Shown in pieces: positions 34,390-43,066 of a stretch of DNA of 64,000 nucleotides. Source of the stretch: Sulfolobales archaeon. Lineage in GTDB: Archaea; Thermoproteota; Thermoprotei_A; Sulfolobales; Desulfurococcaceae. Below the pieces are notes generated by a model. It ran no database searches and was not told where the DNA came from. It saw only the letters and a list, made by a program, of their open reading frames with translations. The first letter of the stretch is position 1. Each line of letters begins with the position of its first letter. Both the position numbers and the translations under genes were made by a program. The stretch lies in NCBI GenBank assembly GCA_025059075.1, contig JANXDZ010000001.1:249686-313685 (forward strand), in the 5' to 3' direction.

Positions 34390-34549
34390 TAATTTAACAC
34401 CTCTAAAATATATGTTTTATGAAGTATGTATATAAGCTTATACGAATTGTTGCTAAAGATACTGTATAATGAATACTAATCATAAATGCTTATATATACT
34501 ATTCTATCTTAACTTTAATAGCAACAGTAGCTTTATGGAGGAATGATAA
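34390..34549. promoter_or_regulatory. Divergent dhaK/HPr promoter region
   Basis: Both genes have the same promoter core, GCTTATATA: on the minus strand at about 34429-34437 for dhaK, on the plus strand at 34488-34497 for HPr. The HPr leader ends with GGAGGA 7 nt before a TTG start. Shared promoter cores suggest that the two PTS-related genes are expressed together. Confidence 0.5.
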
Positions 34550-34822
34550 TTGAAGACTAGTGAAGTAACTATAGTTAATAAATCGGGCCTTCACGCTAGG
34601 CCTGCCGTTAGATTTGTACAATTAGCTTCTAAGTTTAAATCGCTGATAACTGTATGCAAGGGATCTAAATGCGCTAATGCGAAGAATATACTTCAAGTAC
34701 TCTCCCTTGGAGTAGACTTTGGAGATAACATAGTTCTAGAAGTGAGTGGAGATGATGAAGGTATAGCGCTTAACCAGTTAATAGATCTTTTAATAAACAT
34801 TCTACCAAATGAGGATAAGTAG
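34550..34822 (+). CDS. ptsH: PTS phosphocarrier protein HPr
   Basis: General phosphocarrier passing phosphate from Enzyme I to EIIA/DhaM. The active site SGLHARPAVRFVQ has His15 in the canonical place. The second motif, NAKNILQVLSLGVDFGD, has Asn at position 46 where Gram-positive HPr carries the regulatory Ser46, so control by HPr kinase is unlikely. It is 90 residues, full length. It sits beside dhaK, which argues for a role in dihydroxyacetone phosphorylation, and could also serve the GatB/GatC transporter. Enzyme I is not in the window. Confidence 0.93.
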   Translation: MKTSEVTIVNKSGLHARPAVRFVQLASKFKSLITVCKGSKCANAKNILQVLSLGVDFGDNIVLEVSGDDEGIALNQLIDLLINILPNEDK

Positions 34823-34836
34823 TTCAGGTATACTGT

Positions 34837-34875
34837 AAGGAGGAGTCCTTTTATTTTCTCCTTTTATTTTCTTCT
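34837..34875 (+). terminator. Probable terminator after the HPr gene
   Basis: An AAGGAG/CTCCTT inverted repeat followed and interrupted by T-rich runs just after the HPr stop codon. It is consistent with oligo-T termination. Confidence 0.45.
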
Positions 34876-34983
34876 ATTATTTATTCTAATTCCTTTATTC
34901 AACTAAATTGTATGCATAAGAATTGTTGCGAAGGCAATGCTTTTGCTCATCGTTAACGCTTATTACATTGCAAGCAGTCATAT

Positions 34984-37900
34984 ATGTCAGGTAGTGGTAT
35001 GAAGACCGTGAAGTTATTCATGAATAAAAAGATCGCTATAATGATCTTTGTCTTAGCTCTAGCTTTAAGCACTACGTACACTGCTTCAATAACCTCTGTA
35101 CAAGCATATTTCTGGAACTCAATTGAACTACAAGTTGAGCAGCTGCCAGTACACCAGGACATAGTTGTTTTAAGTATTTCCAGCGGTGAAAACGCTTCAA
35201 GTAAAGTAGCTGGTTTACTAAGTAGAGAGCGCGATTTAAAGACACACGTAGTAATAGGTTATGAAGAGCTATACATTACTAAGGATCCAATTGCAATGGA
35301 CTACTCATGCGTTAATGAAACCAAAATCGAACTACCTAAAGGGTATTTAATCAGAGTAATTGCATTTAATACTAGTGTGAGAATTAAGCCAGTGCTATGG
35401 ATGCCGAATGGACTGTTAATAGGTAAAGCTACGTGTATACCTCAAAACACTTCATTCTCAGGGCTTAACGTCACACTCAGCTTATATTATAGTGATCCTT
35501 ATGGAGAGCTAAATCCTTTGCTAAACGCTATTGGGAATCCATGGTCGTGGACGCTTTCGCAGTATACTCCAACAATATTAATAGATGCTAGCTCATGGGA
35601 GATGTTTAAAAAACCTAGCTCTATTGAACTCTACGGAGTTAGTGATACGCCAATAGATCCATTAGCTGAAGCCGACTTAAAGACAGCTGAGTCTGAGTGG
35701 ATTCCTGATATCAGTTATTACCTCAGTAGGTATTCTGTGCCAAGAGATAAATGGGCTATTTACACAAATAGGCTTAATGAATTAAAGGCTGAGCATTCAT
35801 CAGTGCTTTTCATTAAGTTAGTGTATGATGTAAGGAGAGTTATAACTGCATACAGTATAGATGCCTCACTAAACAATGTTGGCAGCACTCTTCTTAGAAT
35901 CACTGATTTACTTATTGATGAAGGCTGCGGTGTATCCATAGTTAAGGACTATTTGGGTGACAACTTAGCTAACTCTAAGTTCATGGAGTTCTCATCGCGG
36001 TTTGCAGCTATTTCATCTACATTTCCAACGTTTATAGCTATAGCAGTTGCATCATCTATGGCTCCTTCAGCACTTCTATCATTAATTAGGAAAGACGTAG
36101 CTCTCCTGAGAGCTAGAGGCTTTAGCATTAAGAGGGTTAGCATAGGGCTCTCTGCATCAACGGCTTCTTGGATTGCAGTAGGATTTATAGGAGGCTACTT
36201 CCTAGGCCCAGTAATTCCGAGTCTAACGCTACTGGAGAATTCACAGTATTGGGAGTTGCTTAACTTAGTGCTTGAGCCAATAAGTATAACTGTCCTAGCA
36301 GTAATGATGGCGGCCCTCCTCTTATTATCCTTAAGAAAAGTCTCAAAGTCAATTGAGGAGGTGCAGCCCATAGAGTTATCTAATCCAACATTGATGTCTC
36401 AACTAATTACTAGAACAGGCATGAGCTGGCTAGATTGGTTTGCACTAGCCTTAGGCACGTACTTCTTTGTTAAAGTATTGGTGAACTTCAACATATACGA
36501 ATACATTGGGAAAGGAGATATGCCGCTAATCATAGTGATTCTATTAATATTGTTAATCCCTATTGATAGCTTGGCCTCGAGCTTTGGAACAATACTGTTT
36601 CCATACGGAGTAGTGAAGTTGATTACCTCCTATCCAAGGCTTCTAACGGAGTTTGTAGGAAGTATTATAAAGCCTGTCTCAGGGGAATTAAAGCACTTAG
36701 TTGTAAACTTAGTTAAGTCAAAGGTCCCCAGAATAGTGTTTACAGTCTTTTTACTGGGCTTTGCATCATCAATACTTGTTACAGGAGTAGTTGGACACTC
36801 TATTGCTACTACGGCGTTCAATGGTTTAATTGAGAGAGCCTATGGAAACCATTACTTCTACGTAAATAGCGTAAACCGGCGCGTACTCAACGGCTCTTTA
36901 AGTATCATTAACTTATGTAATAGAGCTCTAGACTTTGCTAGTGAGATAGATGGAGCAGTTGTATTCATTATCTCGGCTCCACTAGAACTTGTGAGAATCG
37001 TAGATACGGTTGAAGCCTCATTTCCACTCAAGTATTTAGTCATAGTGGATTCATCTAGCTATTCTAAAGTATTTAATGTAGGTGAACTACTTGAGGGGAT
37101 TCAAAGATCTAAAGTTATGCTCGTTGATAGGCAGGCCAAAGAGAGAGGGATCTACGTAATTCGCAGTCCCTTAAATAGAGACATTAATTTCACCGCAGAT
37201 CTTGAGAAAACAGTTGAAACCCTCCCAGGCTTAGCTGCACTAGATGCAATAGTAGCTGGTCCTCAAGCAAATTATACAATGTTTCCATCCCTTTTACCTA
37301 GCTCCATAGCAGTGATGGATGTTAGCTCACTAGAGCTTCTCTCTACTAAGTTGAGTAAGTTATTGCAGGCAACAACATCAACACATATGTATATTACAGA
37401 AGAAACGCCGATACCATCAACCACTCCACATATTAGTCAGAGCTATGAAGAAACAGTGCTTACAGTCATTGTTGTATCAAGAAAGTATGTTGATGCTGAA
37501 GGAAGCTGGAGCATTAGAACTAGCGGCAGCCTCATACCGCAAATAAATACGATATTGTTTGGAGCAGTAATTTCTAGCTATACTCAATCAATTATAAGTG
37601 GATCAGTTCTATATGCTTCAGCACTAGCTTTCACTGGAGTAATAGTATACGCTTCAACTTATGAAAATCTACATACATATGCTCTTTTAAGAGCTAGAGG
37701 CTTTAAGAGATCTGATTCAGTTAAAATAACTATTGCAGAGTCAATCGCCCTCTCCCTTTTAGGACTTATTCCAGGAGTAGCTCTTGGCGTAATTGTTGGA
37801 TTGAGAACACTCGACATAATGACTATATCGGGTGGCCTAGGGCTACTTGACTTAAAGACTGTATTAGCAGCGTATAGAGTAAGCATAGGGATAAACTGGC

Positions 37901-38028
37901 TTTTCAACGTAATAGCTATATCAACTACATCCATAGCTATAGCTGTAGCAACATGCATAATGGCTGCTGTGACTTCATATAAGAGAATACTGAGAGAAGC
38001 AATAGCTTTACTAGGTGCCCATATATGA
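34984..38028 (+). CDS. Large FtsX/MacB-like ABC transporter permease
   Basis: A 1014-residue membrane protein. An N-terminal membrane segment (about 15-38) precedes a long extracytoplasmic region (about 40-340). A block of FtsX-type segments follows (about 345-460), with RARGFSIKRVS as the basic cytoplasmic loop, then more membrane segments (about 485-620). A second outside region (about 630-850) and a final FtsX block (about 860-1010) with RARGFKRSDSVKITIAESIALS complete it. Duplicated FtsX domains with large external regions are typical of LolC/MacB-type exporters that act on lipoproteins, peptides or envelope components. It pairs with the ATPase 43 bp downstream. Confidence 0.8.
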   Translation: MSGSGMKTVKLFMNKKIAIMIFVLALALSTTYTASITSVQAYFWNSIELQVEQLPVHQDIVVLSISSGENASSKVAGLLSRERDLKTHVVIGYEELYITKDPIAMDYSCVNETKIELPKGYLIRVIAFNTSVRIKPVLWMPNGLLIGKATCIPQNTSFSGLNVTLSLYYSDPYGELNPLLNAIGNPWSWTLSQYTPTILIDASSWEMFKKPSSIELYGVSDTPIDPLAEADLKTAESEWIPDISYYLSRYSVPRDKWAIYTNRLNELKAEHSSVLFIKLVYDVRRVITAYSIDASLNNVGSTLLRITDLLIDEGCGVSIVKDYLGDNLANSKFMEFSSRFAAISSTFPTFIAIAVASSMAPSALLSLIRKDVALLRARGFSIKRVSIGLSASTASWIAVGFIGGYFLGPVIPSLTLLENSQYWELLNLVLEPISITVLAVMMAALLLLSLRKVSKSIEEVQPIELSNPTLMSQLITRTGMSWLDWFALALGTYFFVKVLVNFNIYEYIGKGDMPLIIVILLILLIPIDSLASSFGTILFPYGVVKLITSYPRLLTEFVGSIIKPVSGELKHLVVNLVKSKVPRIVFTVFLLGFASSILVTGVVGHSIATTAFNGLIERAYGNHYFYVNSVNRRVLNGSLSIINLCNRALDFASEIDGAVVFIISAPLELVRIVDTVEASFPLKYLVIVDSSSYSKVFNVGELLEGIQRSKVMLVDRQAKERGIYVIRSPLNRDINFTADLEKTVETLPGLAALDAIVAGPQANYTMFPSLLPSSIAVMDVSSLELLSTKLSKLLQATTSTHMYITEETPIPSTTPHISQSYEETVLTVIVVSRKYVDAEGSWSIRTSGSLIPQINTILFGAVISSYTQSIISGSVLYASALAFTGVIVYASTYENLHTYALLRARGFKRSDSVKITIAESIALSLLGLIPGVALGVIVGLRTLDIMTISGGLGLLDLKTVLAAYRVSIGINWLFNVIAISTTSIAIAVATCIMAAVTSYKRILREAIALLGAHI

Positions 38029-38071
38029 CTATAATTAATGCTAGCATTAAAAAGCTAGAGGGCGACAAGCA

Positions 38072-39019
38072 TTGACTTACTTAAGAAGGGGGGAGCTATT
38101 CATCGAGGGATTCTCAAGTAAAGGCATTGACGTAGAGGCAAGGGATTTAGTGAAAATATATAAGATCGGGAGAACGATAGAAGTTCACGCCCTTAGAGGA
38201 GTAAACATTAACATTAAGGCTGGTGAAGCTGTATGCATAATGGGTCCAAGCGGTAGTGGGAAGACTACTCTACTGAACATCATTGGCGGCGTAGATAAGC
38301 CTACTGGTGGGCAAGTAGTTGTTGGCGGAGTGAGGGTTCATGAGTTAGATGAAGATAAGTTAGAGAGATATAGATTAAAGACTGTTGGATACATATTTCA
38401 GGCATTCAACTTAGTGCCTATGCTTACAGCATTAGAGAACGTTGAATTGCCCATGATTCCTCTCGGAATCCACGGGCACTCTAGGAGAAGGAGGGCGGAG
38501 TGGCTTCTTAAAGCTGTAGGCCTTGGAGACAAACTATACCATAAGCCATTTGAACTAAGTGGAGGCGAGCAACAGCGTGTAGCTATAGCTGTAGCTCTAG
38601 CAAACGATCCGCCGTTAATTTTAGCCGACGAACCTACTGCTGAGCTAGATATAGAGAACGCCATGAGGGTGATAGACCTCTTGATAAAGCTTTCAAAGGA
38701 GTCAGGTAAAACAGTTATAGTCTCCACTCATGATCCTAGAATAGCCATTAGAGCTGACAGAATATTGAGAATGGAAGATGGAGTAATTAAAAGCGAGCAT
38801 AAACCTGTAGAGCTAGAGGAGGGAGCTTCATTAACTAAGCTGTCGAGCTTAGCTGATGAAGTTAAGGCCAGGCTAGCTGTTGCTGAAAAACAGCTTCATG
38901 AACTGGCGGTAAAGTTAAGTAGAGGCGAGATCTCTGGAGAGCACTTCGATAAAGAGTACTTAAGGCTTAAGATACTTATTGAAGGGTATAAGGAGATCTT
39001 GGCAAGCCTAGGCCATTAG
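38072..39019 (+). CDS. ABC transporter ATP-binding protein (LolD/MacB type)
   Basis: ATPase of 315 residues partnering the FtsX-like permease. Walker A GPSGSGKTTLLN, Q-loop FQAFNLVPMLTALENVELP, signature LSGGEQQRVAIAVALANDP, Walker B LILADEPTAELD and the His switch STHDPR are all present. After residue about 245 there is a helical charged extension (ADEVKARLAVAEKQLHELAV) not seen in the basic LolD form. The start is TTG. The last 44 bp overlap the convergent oxidoreductase gene. Confidence 0.9.
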   Translation: MTYLRRGELFIEGFSSKGIDVEARDLVKIYKIGRTIEVHALRGVNINIKAGEAVCIMGPSGSGKTTLLNIIGGVDKPTGGQVVVGGVRVHELDEDKLERYRLKTVGYIFQAFNLVPMLTALENVELPMIPLGIHGHSRRRRAEWLLKAVGLGDKLYHKPFELSGGEQQRVAIAVALANDPPLILADEPTAELDIENAMRVIDLLIKLSKESGKTVIVSTHDPRIAIRADRILRMEDGVIKSEHKPVELEEGASLTKLSSLADEVKARLAVAEKQLHELAVKLSRGEISGEHFDKEYLRLKILIEGYKEILASLGH

Positions 39020-40505
39020 CTATAGATCTTTCCCAATACTCCTCCATTTCCTCCTCACTTACTGTAGCCTTTAGCTTTCCAACTCTGGCTCTTTCAATTA
39101 CACAGGCTTGTCTATACTCATTCCATAGAAAGTTCAATAACTCCTCCCTTTTCCTTAATAAGTGAGCGTTTGCATACCCTAGTTTTTCAGCAGCTGATAT
39201 AGCTGCTACTTCCCCTTCAATAAAGGCAGTTGTTGCTTCTTCAATGCCTGCTGCATCGCCGGCTACATAGAGGCCTGGAATACTTGTCTCTAAGTACATC
39301 GTCCTTAGAGGCACTAATCCGCCTAGCTCCGGTATCCACTTCATTATACAGCCTGCTTGACTTAAAATAGTATAGTCGGGCATTAATCCCACTGCGAGGA
39401 GAACTAAGTCTACGTTAAAGCGTTTCTCTGTGCCAGGAATAGGATTCATTTGATCATCAAATGCTTGAACTACAGCTTCTTCAACGTGCCTACTCCCTAT
39501 AGCTTTAACTATTGAATGTCCTAAGTAAATAGGTACTCCAAGCCTTACTACCTTAGCTGCGTGTACAAACCAGCCTCCGATACTTCGCGTAATTTCAACT
39601 ATAGCCCTCACTTCTACACCTGCTTGGAGGAGTTGGTATGAAACTATGAGTCCTACGTTGCCTGAGCCCACCACTAAAGCTTTATCTCCAGGCTTAACTC
39701 CATATTGATTCATTAGTGTTTGAGCTCCTCCAGCACCCATTATGCCCGGCAAGTCATTGTTTTCAAACTCAAGGCCTCTTTCCATAGCGCCTGTACACAC
39801 TATGACTGCCCTTGGCTTAAAGACTATGTTCATAGGCTTTGGATGCCTTGCTATTACTCCTACCCCTTCATGAAAAAATCCATAGGCTGTAGCATTTCTA
39901 TACACTAGTATGTTTGAGGACCCCTCGATCTTCTTAGAGAGCTTTTCAGCTATTTCAAATCCTCTAACTCCTCCATAGTAATTTCTAGCACCAAAGAACT
40001 TATGGGTTTGTTTAATTAACTGACCCCCAAGGCGTGTTCCTTCATCAACTAAGGCAACTTTTACACCAAGAGTTGAGGCCGTTAGAGCTGCATGTAATCC
40101 AGCTGGACCTCCGCCAATGATTAGTAAGTCCACTGCAGCCTCAGCTTTCTCCACTTGGTCGTTGAGTAAAGGCCTTTCAGCACTTATAAATGGTAGTTCA
40201 CGCTGTCTCTCAATAAAAACTCCTTCCCTAACTGGCTCTATACAGATCCTCGTATTTGGAACTCTATCTACTGTACTTAAACAACTGCTGCACTTTCCTA
40301 TCATGCAGAAGGCTCCACGAGGCCTCTTAAACTTTGGACTCCAGCTAAATGTAGTTACTCCAATAGCATATAGTGCTGTAATAATGCTTTCACCTTCGTA
40401 TGCTTCAACTAGTCTGCCCTCGAAATTGAAAAAGATCCTTTTTCCTCTTTTAAATGAAATTATTGGGTGACTCCACATCCTTCTATCGCTCAACCGATTC
40501 ACCAA
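38976..40505 (-). CDS. FAD/NAD oxidoreductase with N-terminal [2Fe-2S] domain (dehydrogenase alpha subunit, SoxA/HcnB-like)
   Basis: A 509-residue protein. Residues 20-100 form a plant-type ferredoxin domain with GAFCMIGKCSSC and a later RIC cysteine. FAD-binding LLIIGGGPAGLHAALTAS starts near 130, the second Rossmann motif is ALVVGSGNVGLIVSYQLL, and TSIPGLYVAGDAAGIEEAT is near 420. It matches the alpha subunit of dye-linked proline/hydroxyproline dehydrogenases and HcnB. The C-terminal BFD domain common in such proteins is absent and exists as a separate gene at 25457. It is therefore a candidate partner of the three-gene set at 24337-26265, 13 kb away. Confidence 0.83.
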   Translation of the reverse strand: MVNRLSDRRMWSHPIISFKRGKRIFFNFEGRLVEAYEGESIITALYAIGVTTFSWSPKFKRPRGAFCMIGKCSSCLSTVDRVPNTRICIEPVREGVFIERQRELPFISAERPLLNDQVEKAEAAVDLLIIGGGPAGLHAALTASTLGVKVALVDEGTRLGGQLIKQTHKFFGARNYYGGVRGFEIAEKLSKKIEGSSNILVYRNATAYGFFHEGVGVIARHPKPMNIVFKPRAVIVCTGAMERGLEFENNDLPGIMGAGGAQTLMNQYGVKPGDKALVVGSGNVGLIVSYQLLQAGVEVRAIVEITRSIGGWFVHAAKVVRLGVPIYLGHSIVKAIGSRHVEEAVVQAFDDQMNPIPGTEKRFNVDLVLLAVGLMPDYTILSQAGCIMKWIPELGGLVPLRTMYLETSIPGLYVAGDAAGIEEATTAFIEGEVAAISAAEKLGYANAHLLRKREELLNFLWNEYRQACVIERARVGKLKATVSEEEMEEYWERSIANGLGLPRSPYTLQ

Positions 40506-40616
40506 GTAAGTATCGTTAAGCTTGAGAACTATTAACTACTTAACTCCACGAGTTAATAAAATAAAAGGCAAGGAAACAGTAGTTTCATTCACAGTGCATG
40601 GAGGTTGCTGCATTAA

Positions 40617-42095
40617 TTGAGGAAAGTGCTTAAGGTTTGTGGAAAGACATTGTTGTTAAGCCCAACTAGCTTAATCCACCTAGTACTTCTAGGGGCTATA
40701 CTCATTTATGCTTCCTATAGTCTTTATATGACGTCAGAGAACTTTGTTTCATATGAACTTAATAGAGGTGGTAAGGGTTATGTATCTGATGAAGTTTGGT
40801 ACGTGTCTGCAGCTAGAAACATGTTATCAGATCTATTTGGACTCAAAGTGTTTAACCCACTGGCTTGCTCAGCTACTATAATACTTAACAAGAGTTATGA
40901 ACCTCTGGTAGTTAACGCATTGGCATTGAGATATAACGTTAACATCGTTGATACAAATTACAACAAGCTTAAACACGCTCTATATGTAGAGTCACTGAAC
41001 TATAGCAGCCTACATGAATTCACTAATGAGTTAGCAAGTAAGTATGGTGTTAGAGAAGTAGTCTATGGATGGAGGCTCCCCGACAACGATGGTATAAATA
41101 ACTACTTAAACACTGAACACCCCCCGCTTGGCAAATATCTAATAGCTATCTCAATAGCTTTACTTGGAGACTACCCACTGCATTGGAGAATACCCAGTGT
41201 AGTCAGCGGTGTACTAATGATACTACTTTTATACTATTTAGCATTAAACATTAGTAGAAGCCCATGGATCGCTTTACTTGCAGCTTCTCTTGCAGCAGTA
41301 GATCCTTTATTTAAAGCATTGGGCTCAATAGCGTTACTTGACATTTTTGTCGCTACTACAAGCGTTGCAGCAGCAATAGCTATAGTGGAAAGAAGGTATG
41401 TGGCTGCATCAATATTAATAGGGATCAGTGCGTCATTTAAGTTTAACGGACTCTTCACGCTCATTCCAATGATGATCATCTACTTAAGGGATTTAGTTAG
41501 AGTGAGGAGAAGCATAGATTTAGAAACTACGTATAAGTACATAGAGTGGTTATTTAAGAATGCCGCTATAATTGTATTAGTGTTCTTAATAGCTTCAGCT
41601 CCATTCATAGCTAGATACGGCTTAGGCGGATGGCTTAGAGACACTATTAATTCATTTAAGTGGCATACTTCAGAGAAGTGTCCTTCCAGTAAAGCAGGCT
41701 GCCCCACCTCGTCTTTTCCAATAGACTGGTTCATTGGTGTGAATGCCTTTACTCTCTATGTAAATCCAACTATTGTTGCAATGGGCAACTACATCTTTTG
41801 GACTGCATCCCTATGGCTATCAATACTCTTCATTCCAGCTGCAAAGACTTTTAGGAAAGTCGGATATCCATTACTTCTCTTACTAGGGACTCTCCTCGGC
41901 TACATAATGCTCTGGATCGTGGGAGGTAGAACTCAATATAGCTTTTATGCAATACATCTACTGCCATTTACATACCTTGTGTTAGCTTCAATGCTTGAAG
42001 TAATAGTGGATCGGAATTCACTTAAAGAAGTCTTTAATAAATGGCTTAGTTCACTTAGTTACTTAAGGAAGCTCATATTGACAGTGCTTACTTAG
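40617..42095 (+). CDS. GT-C glycosyltransferase, PMT/dolichyl-phosphate-mannose mannosyltransferase-like
   Basis: A 492-residue membrane protein with an N-terminal helix and about ten further segments. The first outer loop has VSDEVWYVSAARNML, an acidic pair typical of GT-C active sites; NTEHPPLGKYLIA is the hallmark of PMT/ArnT-like enzymes. The C-terminal loop includes GRTQYSFYAIHLLPF. It likely transfers a sugar from a lipid carrier to protein or lipid on the outer face of the membrane. The start is TTG and the gene is monocistronic. Confidence 0.78.
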   Translation: MRKVLKVCGKTLLLSPTSLIHLVLLGAILIYASYSLYMTSENFVSYELNRGGKGYVSDEVWYVSAARNMLSDLFGLKVFNPLACSATIILNKSYEPLVVNALALRYNVNIVDTNYNKLKHALYVESLNYSSLHEFTNELASKYGVREVVYGWRLPDNDGINNYLNTEHPPLGKYLIAISIALLGDYPLHWRIPSVVSGVLMILLLYYLALNISRSPWIALLAASLAAVDPLFKALGSIALLDIFVATTSVAAAIAIVERRYVAASILIGISASFKFNGLFTLIPMMIIYLRDLVRVRRSIDLETTYKYIEWLFKNAAIIVLVFLIASAPFIARYGLGGWLRDTINSFKWHTSEKCPSSKAGCPTSSFPIDWFIGVNAFTLYVNPTIVAMGNYIFWTASLWLSILFIPAAKTFRKVGYPLLLLLGTLLGYIMLWIVGGRTQYSFYAIHLLPFTYLVLASMLEVIVDRNSLKEVFNKWLSSLSYLRKLILTVLT

Positions 42096-42100
42096 TAACT

Positions 42101-43000
42101 CTAGCTTTCTCTAGTTTTGAGGGAATGTGTTTTAGGCATTATTGCTAAAGGCTTTGTAACGGACTTATATATGAACCCAAGGTGTATTCTTCCATTATAA
42201 TAATTAGTGAATGCTCCTCTATTCTTCAGCCTATGTTCTACTTCCTCTATCGATAGATCTCGGGGATCGTGAAGCTTACTCCCAATAACATAGTCTACTG
42301 AGTATCCTGTTACAGGGATCCATGCTTCATATTCAAGTACTATTGGGAAGACTCTCTTTAAGTTATCAACGATCCACGTGTATTCCTCTGGGAAGAAAAA
42401 TGCGTTTCCAGCTTGAGTTACCAATATTCCATCATTGCTGAGCACTCTACTTACTTCTTCATAGAAATCCCTATTGTATAGCCTCTTCACTTGCTCCGAT
42501 GAATAAGGGTCAGTTAAATCAATGATCGCTACATCGAATGAACTCCTTGGAGCTGAGAGAACATATTGATATCCATCGTCTATAATTACTTCAGCTTTTT
42601 TACTAAAGAAGCTTCCCTTATGCATAGTCTCTAAGTGCTGTATAGCTGCTTCTACTAATTCACCATCTATATCAACCATCACTGCCCTCTCAACGCTTGA
42701 ATGCTTTAACACCTCCCTTAATGTAGCTCCTTCGCCTCCACCTATAATTAATACTCTCCTAGGATTGGGGTGAGTAACCATAGCTGGATGCACGAGGCTC
42801 TCATGATATATGACTTCATCAGCTTCACTACTCTGTATGTATCCATCTATTATTAAGCTTCTACCGAATCCCTCTAGATCAGCTATTATAAACTCCTGGT
42901 ACTTAGTTCTCCTATGGGCTATTACATTTTTAAAAATAAATAATGTTGCAGTACAGTGAGACGTTGGCTCAAATAATATAGGTCTGCCTGCAAATGACAC
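42101..43000 (-). CDS. speE: Spermidine synthase-like aminopropyltransferase
   Basis: Transfers aminopropyl from decarboxylated SAM to a polyamine. LIIDGYIQSSEADEVIYHE, the nucleotide site VLIIGGGEGATLREVLKH, DIDGELVEAA and the catalytic IIDLTDPYSSEQVKRLYNRD are present. Length 299 is normal. The GTG start at 43000 follows GGGTGAG. Thermophilic archaea often make longer or branched polyamines with related enzymes, so the precise product is open. Confidence 0.9.
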   Translation of the reverse strand: MSFAGRPILFEPTSHCTATLFIFKNVIAHRRTKYQEFIIADLEGFGRSLIIDGYIQSSEADEVIYHESLVHPAMVTHPNPRRVLIIGGGEGATLREVLKHSSVERAVMVDIDGELVEAAIQHLETMHKGSFFSKKAEVIIDDGYQYVLSAPRSSFDVAIIDLTDPYSSEQVKRLYNRDFYEEVSRVLSNDGILVTQAGNAFFFPEEYTWIVDNLKRVFPIVLEYEAWIPVTGYSVDYVIGSKLHDPRDLSIEEVEHRLKNRGAFTNYYNGRIHLGFIYKSVTKPLAIMPKTHSLKTRES

Positions 43001-43066
43001 TTAACTCACCCAGTGTAGGTGGATTAAAGAGGGATAAAAAAGTAATAGTTATTTATAAAGAATTTC

